Shown here one piece after another: positions 5,242-5,891 of a DNA stretch of 5,891 nucleotides (the first letter of the stretch is position 1; the number at the start of each line of letters is the position of its first letter). Both the position numbers and the translations under genes were made by a program. Source of the DNA: Eudoraea sp. (lineage in GTDB: Bacteria; Bacteroidota; Bacteroidia; Flavobacteriales; Flavobacteriaceae); assembly GCA_013042125.1 (NCBI GenBank), contig JABDQS010000104.1, forward strand, positions 1 to 5,891, written 5' to 3'. The notes under the pieces are model-generated. The model was not told the DNA's origin. It ran no database searches and worked only from the letters and a program-made list of their open reading frames with translations.

Positions 5242-5891
5242 AGAAACCGGCAAAGCATTTGATTATAAACTTTTTAAGAGGTTAATTGCTCAGACCAGAC
5301 CCTATCGCCTTACGTTTTATGGGGTTGCCCTGTCGGCTATTCTTCTTACTTTTTTCGCTGTACTCACCCCCTACATTTTAAGGATCATTATAGATGATGC
5401 CATCGGCAATAAGGATATGGATGCCTTGTTCTGGTTTTCTCTGGCCATGCTGGGTGTCTTATTTGGCCAGGTAGTTTTTCAATTACTCTTTAATTACTAT
5501 GCCAATTGGTTAGGTGAATCTGTAATAAAAGACGTCCGGATCTTACTTTTCAAAAGGATGATGGGCTTTAGGATGAAGTACTTCGATAACTCGTCAATAG
5601 GGTTGCTGGTAACGAGGGCTGTGGCCGATATGCAACGGATCGGTGAGATCTTTAGTCAGGGGTTTTTTATGATCGTTTCAGATCTTTTAAAAATGGTAGC
5701 CGCTGCCAGTATAATGCTCTTTATGAACTGGAAGCTGGCATTAATGGTTTTTGCCATCCTTCCTATAATTTTATATGCCACCCGCTTGTTTCAAAAAGGC
5801 ATGAAGGTGGCTTTTATTGAAGTTAGGGCCCAGGTCTCTAATTTGAATTCTTTTGTACAGGAGCGTCTTACCGGGATGAAGATCGTACAAC
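5234..5891 (+). CDS. ABC exporter, fused permease/ATPase type (3' part lies outside the window)
   Basis: The first 219 residues of a type IV ABC transporter half-exporter of the MsbA/multidrug type. Only the transmembrane domain is visible. It begins MDKETGKAFDYKLFKRLIAQ, followed by hydrophobic segments at about 25-52, 64-90, 140-165 and 167-185. The intracellular loop between segments 2 and 3 carries KRMMGFRMKYFDNSSIGLLV and TRAVADMQRIGE, the typical 'FD...G.L.TR...D' pattern that contacts the nucleotide-binding domain. The region ending at QERLTGMKIVQ is the second intracellular loop. Walker motifs and the signature sequence are expected beyond the right edge. The ATG overlaps the truA stop by 8 nt (ATGGATAA), and no promoter is visible, so it probably relies on the truA transcript. 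Substrate cannot be told from this part; lipid A/lipid flippase or drug export are the usual options. Confidence 0.92.
   Translation, partial: MDKETGKAFDYKLFKRLIAQTRPYRLTFYGVALSAILLTFFAVLTPYILRIIIDDAIGNKDMDALFWFSLAMLGVLFGQVVFQLLFNYYANWLGESVIKDVRILLFKRMMGFRMKYFDNSSIGLLVTRAVADMQRIGEIFSQGFFMIVSDLLKMVAAASIMLFMNWKLALMVFAILPIILYATRLFQKGMKVAFIEVRAQVSNLNSFVQERLTGMKIVQ

Overview
The window is ordinary chromosomal housekeeping DNA from a member of the Bacteroidota, most likely a marine-type flavobacterium. Three things point there. The promoters have the Bacteroidota -7 element TAnnTTTG rather than a sigma70 -10 box. Shine-Dalgarno sequences are weak or absent. One gene encodes a DUF4293-type membrane protein, a family I know only from this phylum, and Rho carries the long charged N-terminal insertion typical of the phylum. 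I see no mobile elements, CRISPR arrays, phage genes or foreign-looking base composition.

Layout from left to right. Positions 1-1030 (+) hold the 3' two thirds of proS (archaeal/eukaryotic-type prolyl-tRNA synthetase). A clear promoter follows, then tRNA-Glu(UUC) at 1113-1184 and rpsT (ribosomal protein S20) at 1233-1484; the last two are probably cotranscribed. They converge on rho (1617-3245, -), with two strand-specific intrinsic terminators lying between them. A 188-bp divergent region separates rho from a small four-helix membrane protein (3434-3844, +, DUF4293-like), which ends in a strong terminator. This gene converges on a YfcE/MJ0936-type metallophosphoesterase (3945-4448, -). That gene diverges from truA (4489-5241, +, TTG start) across only 40 bp containing two overlapping promoters. 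truA overlaps by 8 nt the start of an ABC exporter gene that runs off the right edge.

Most of the genes serve the central dogma: tRNA charging (ProS), tRNA-Glu, the ribosome (S20), transcription termination (Rho) and tRNA pseudouridylation (TruA). The membrane protein, the phosphoesterase and the exporter are neighbours without an obvious shared pathway. No gene-free stretch exceeds 300 bases.

I found no new system. The points most worth a second look are the low-complexity, pentapeptide-repeat region of Rho, the loss of most zinc ligands in the ProRS C-terminal domain, the overlapping truA/phosphoesterase promoters around a perfect palindrome, and the tRNA-Glu/rpsT transcript with a hairpin at the tRNA 3' end.
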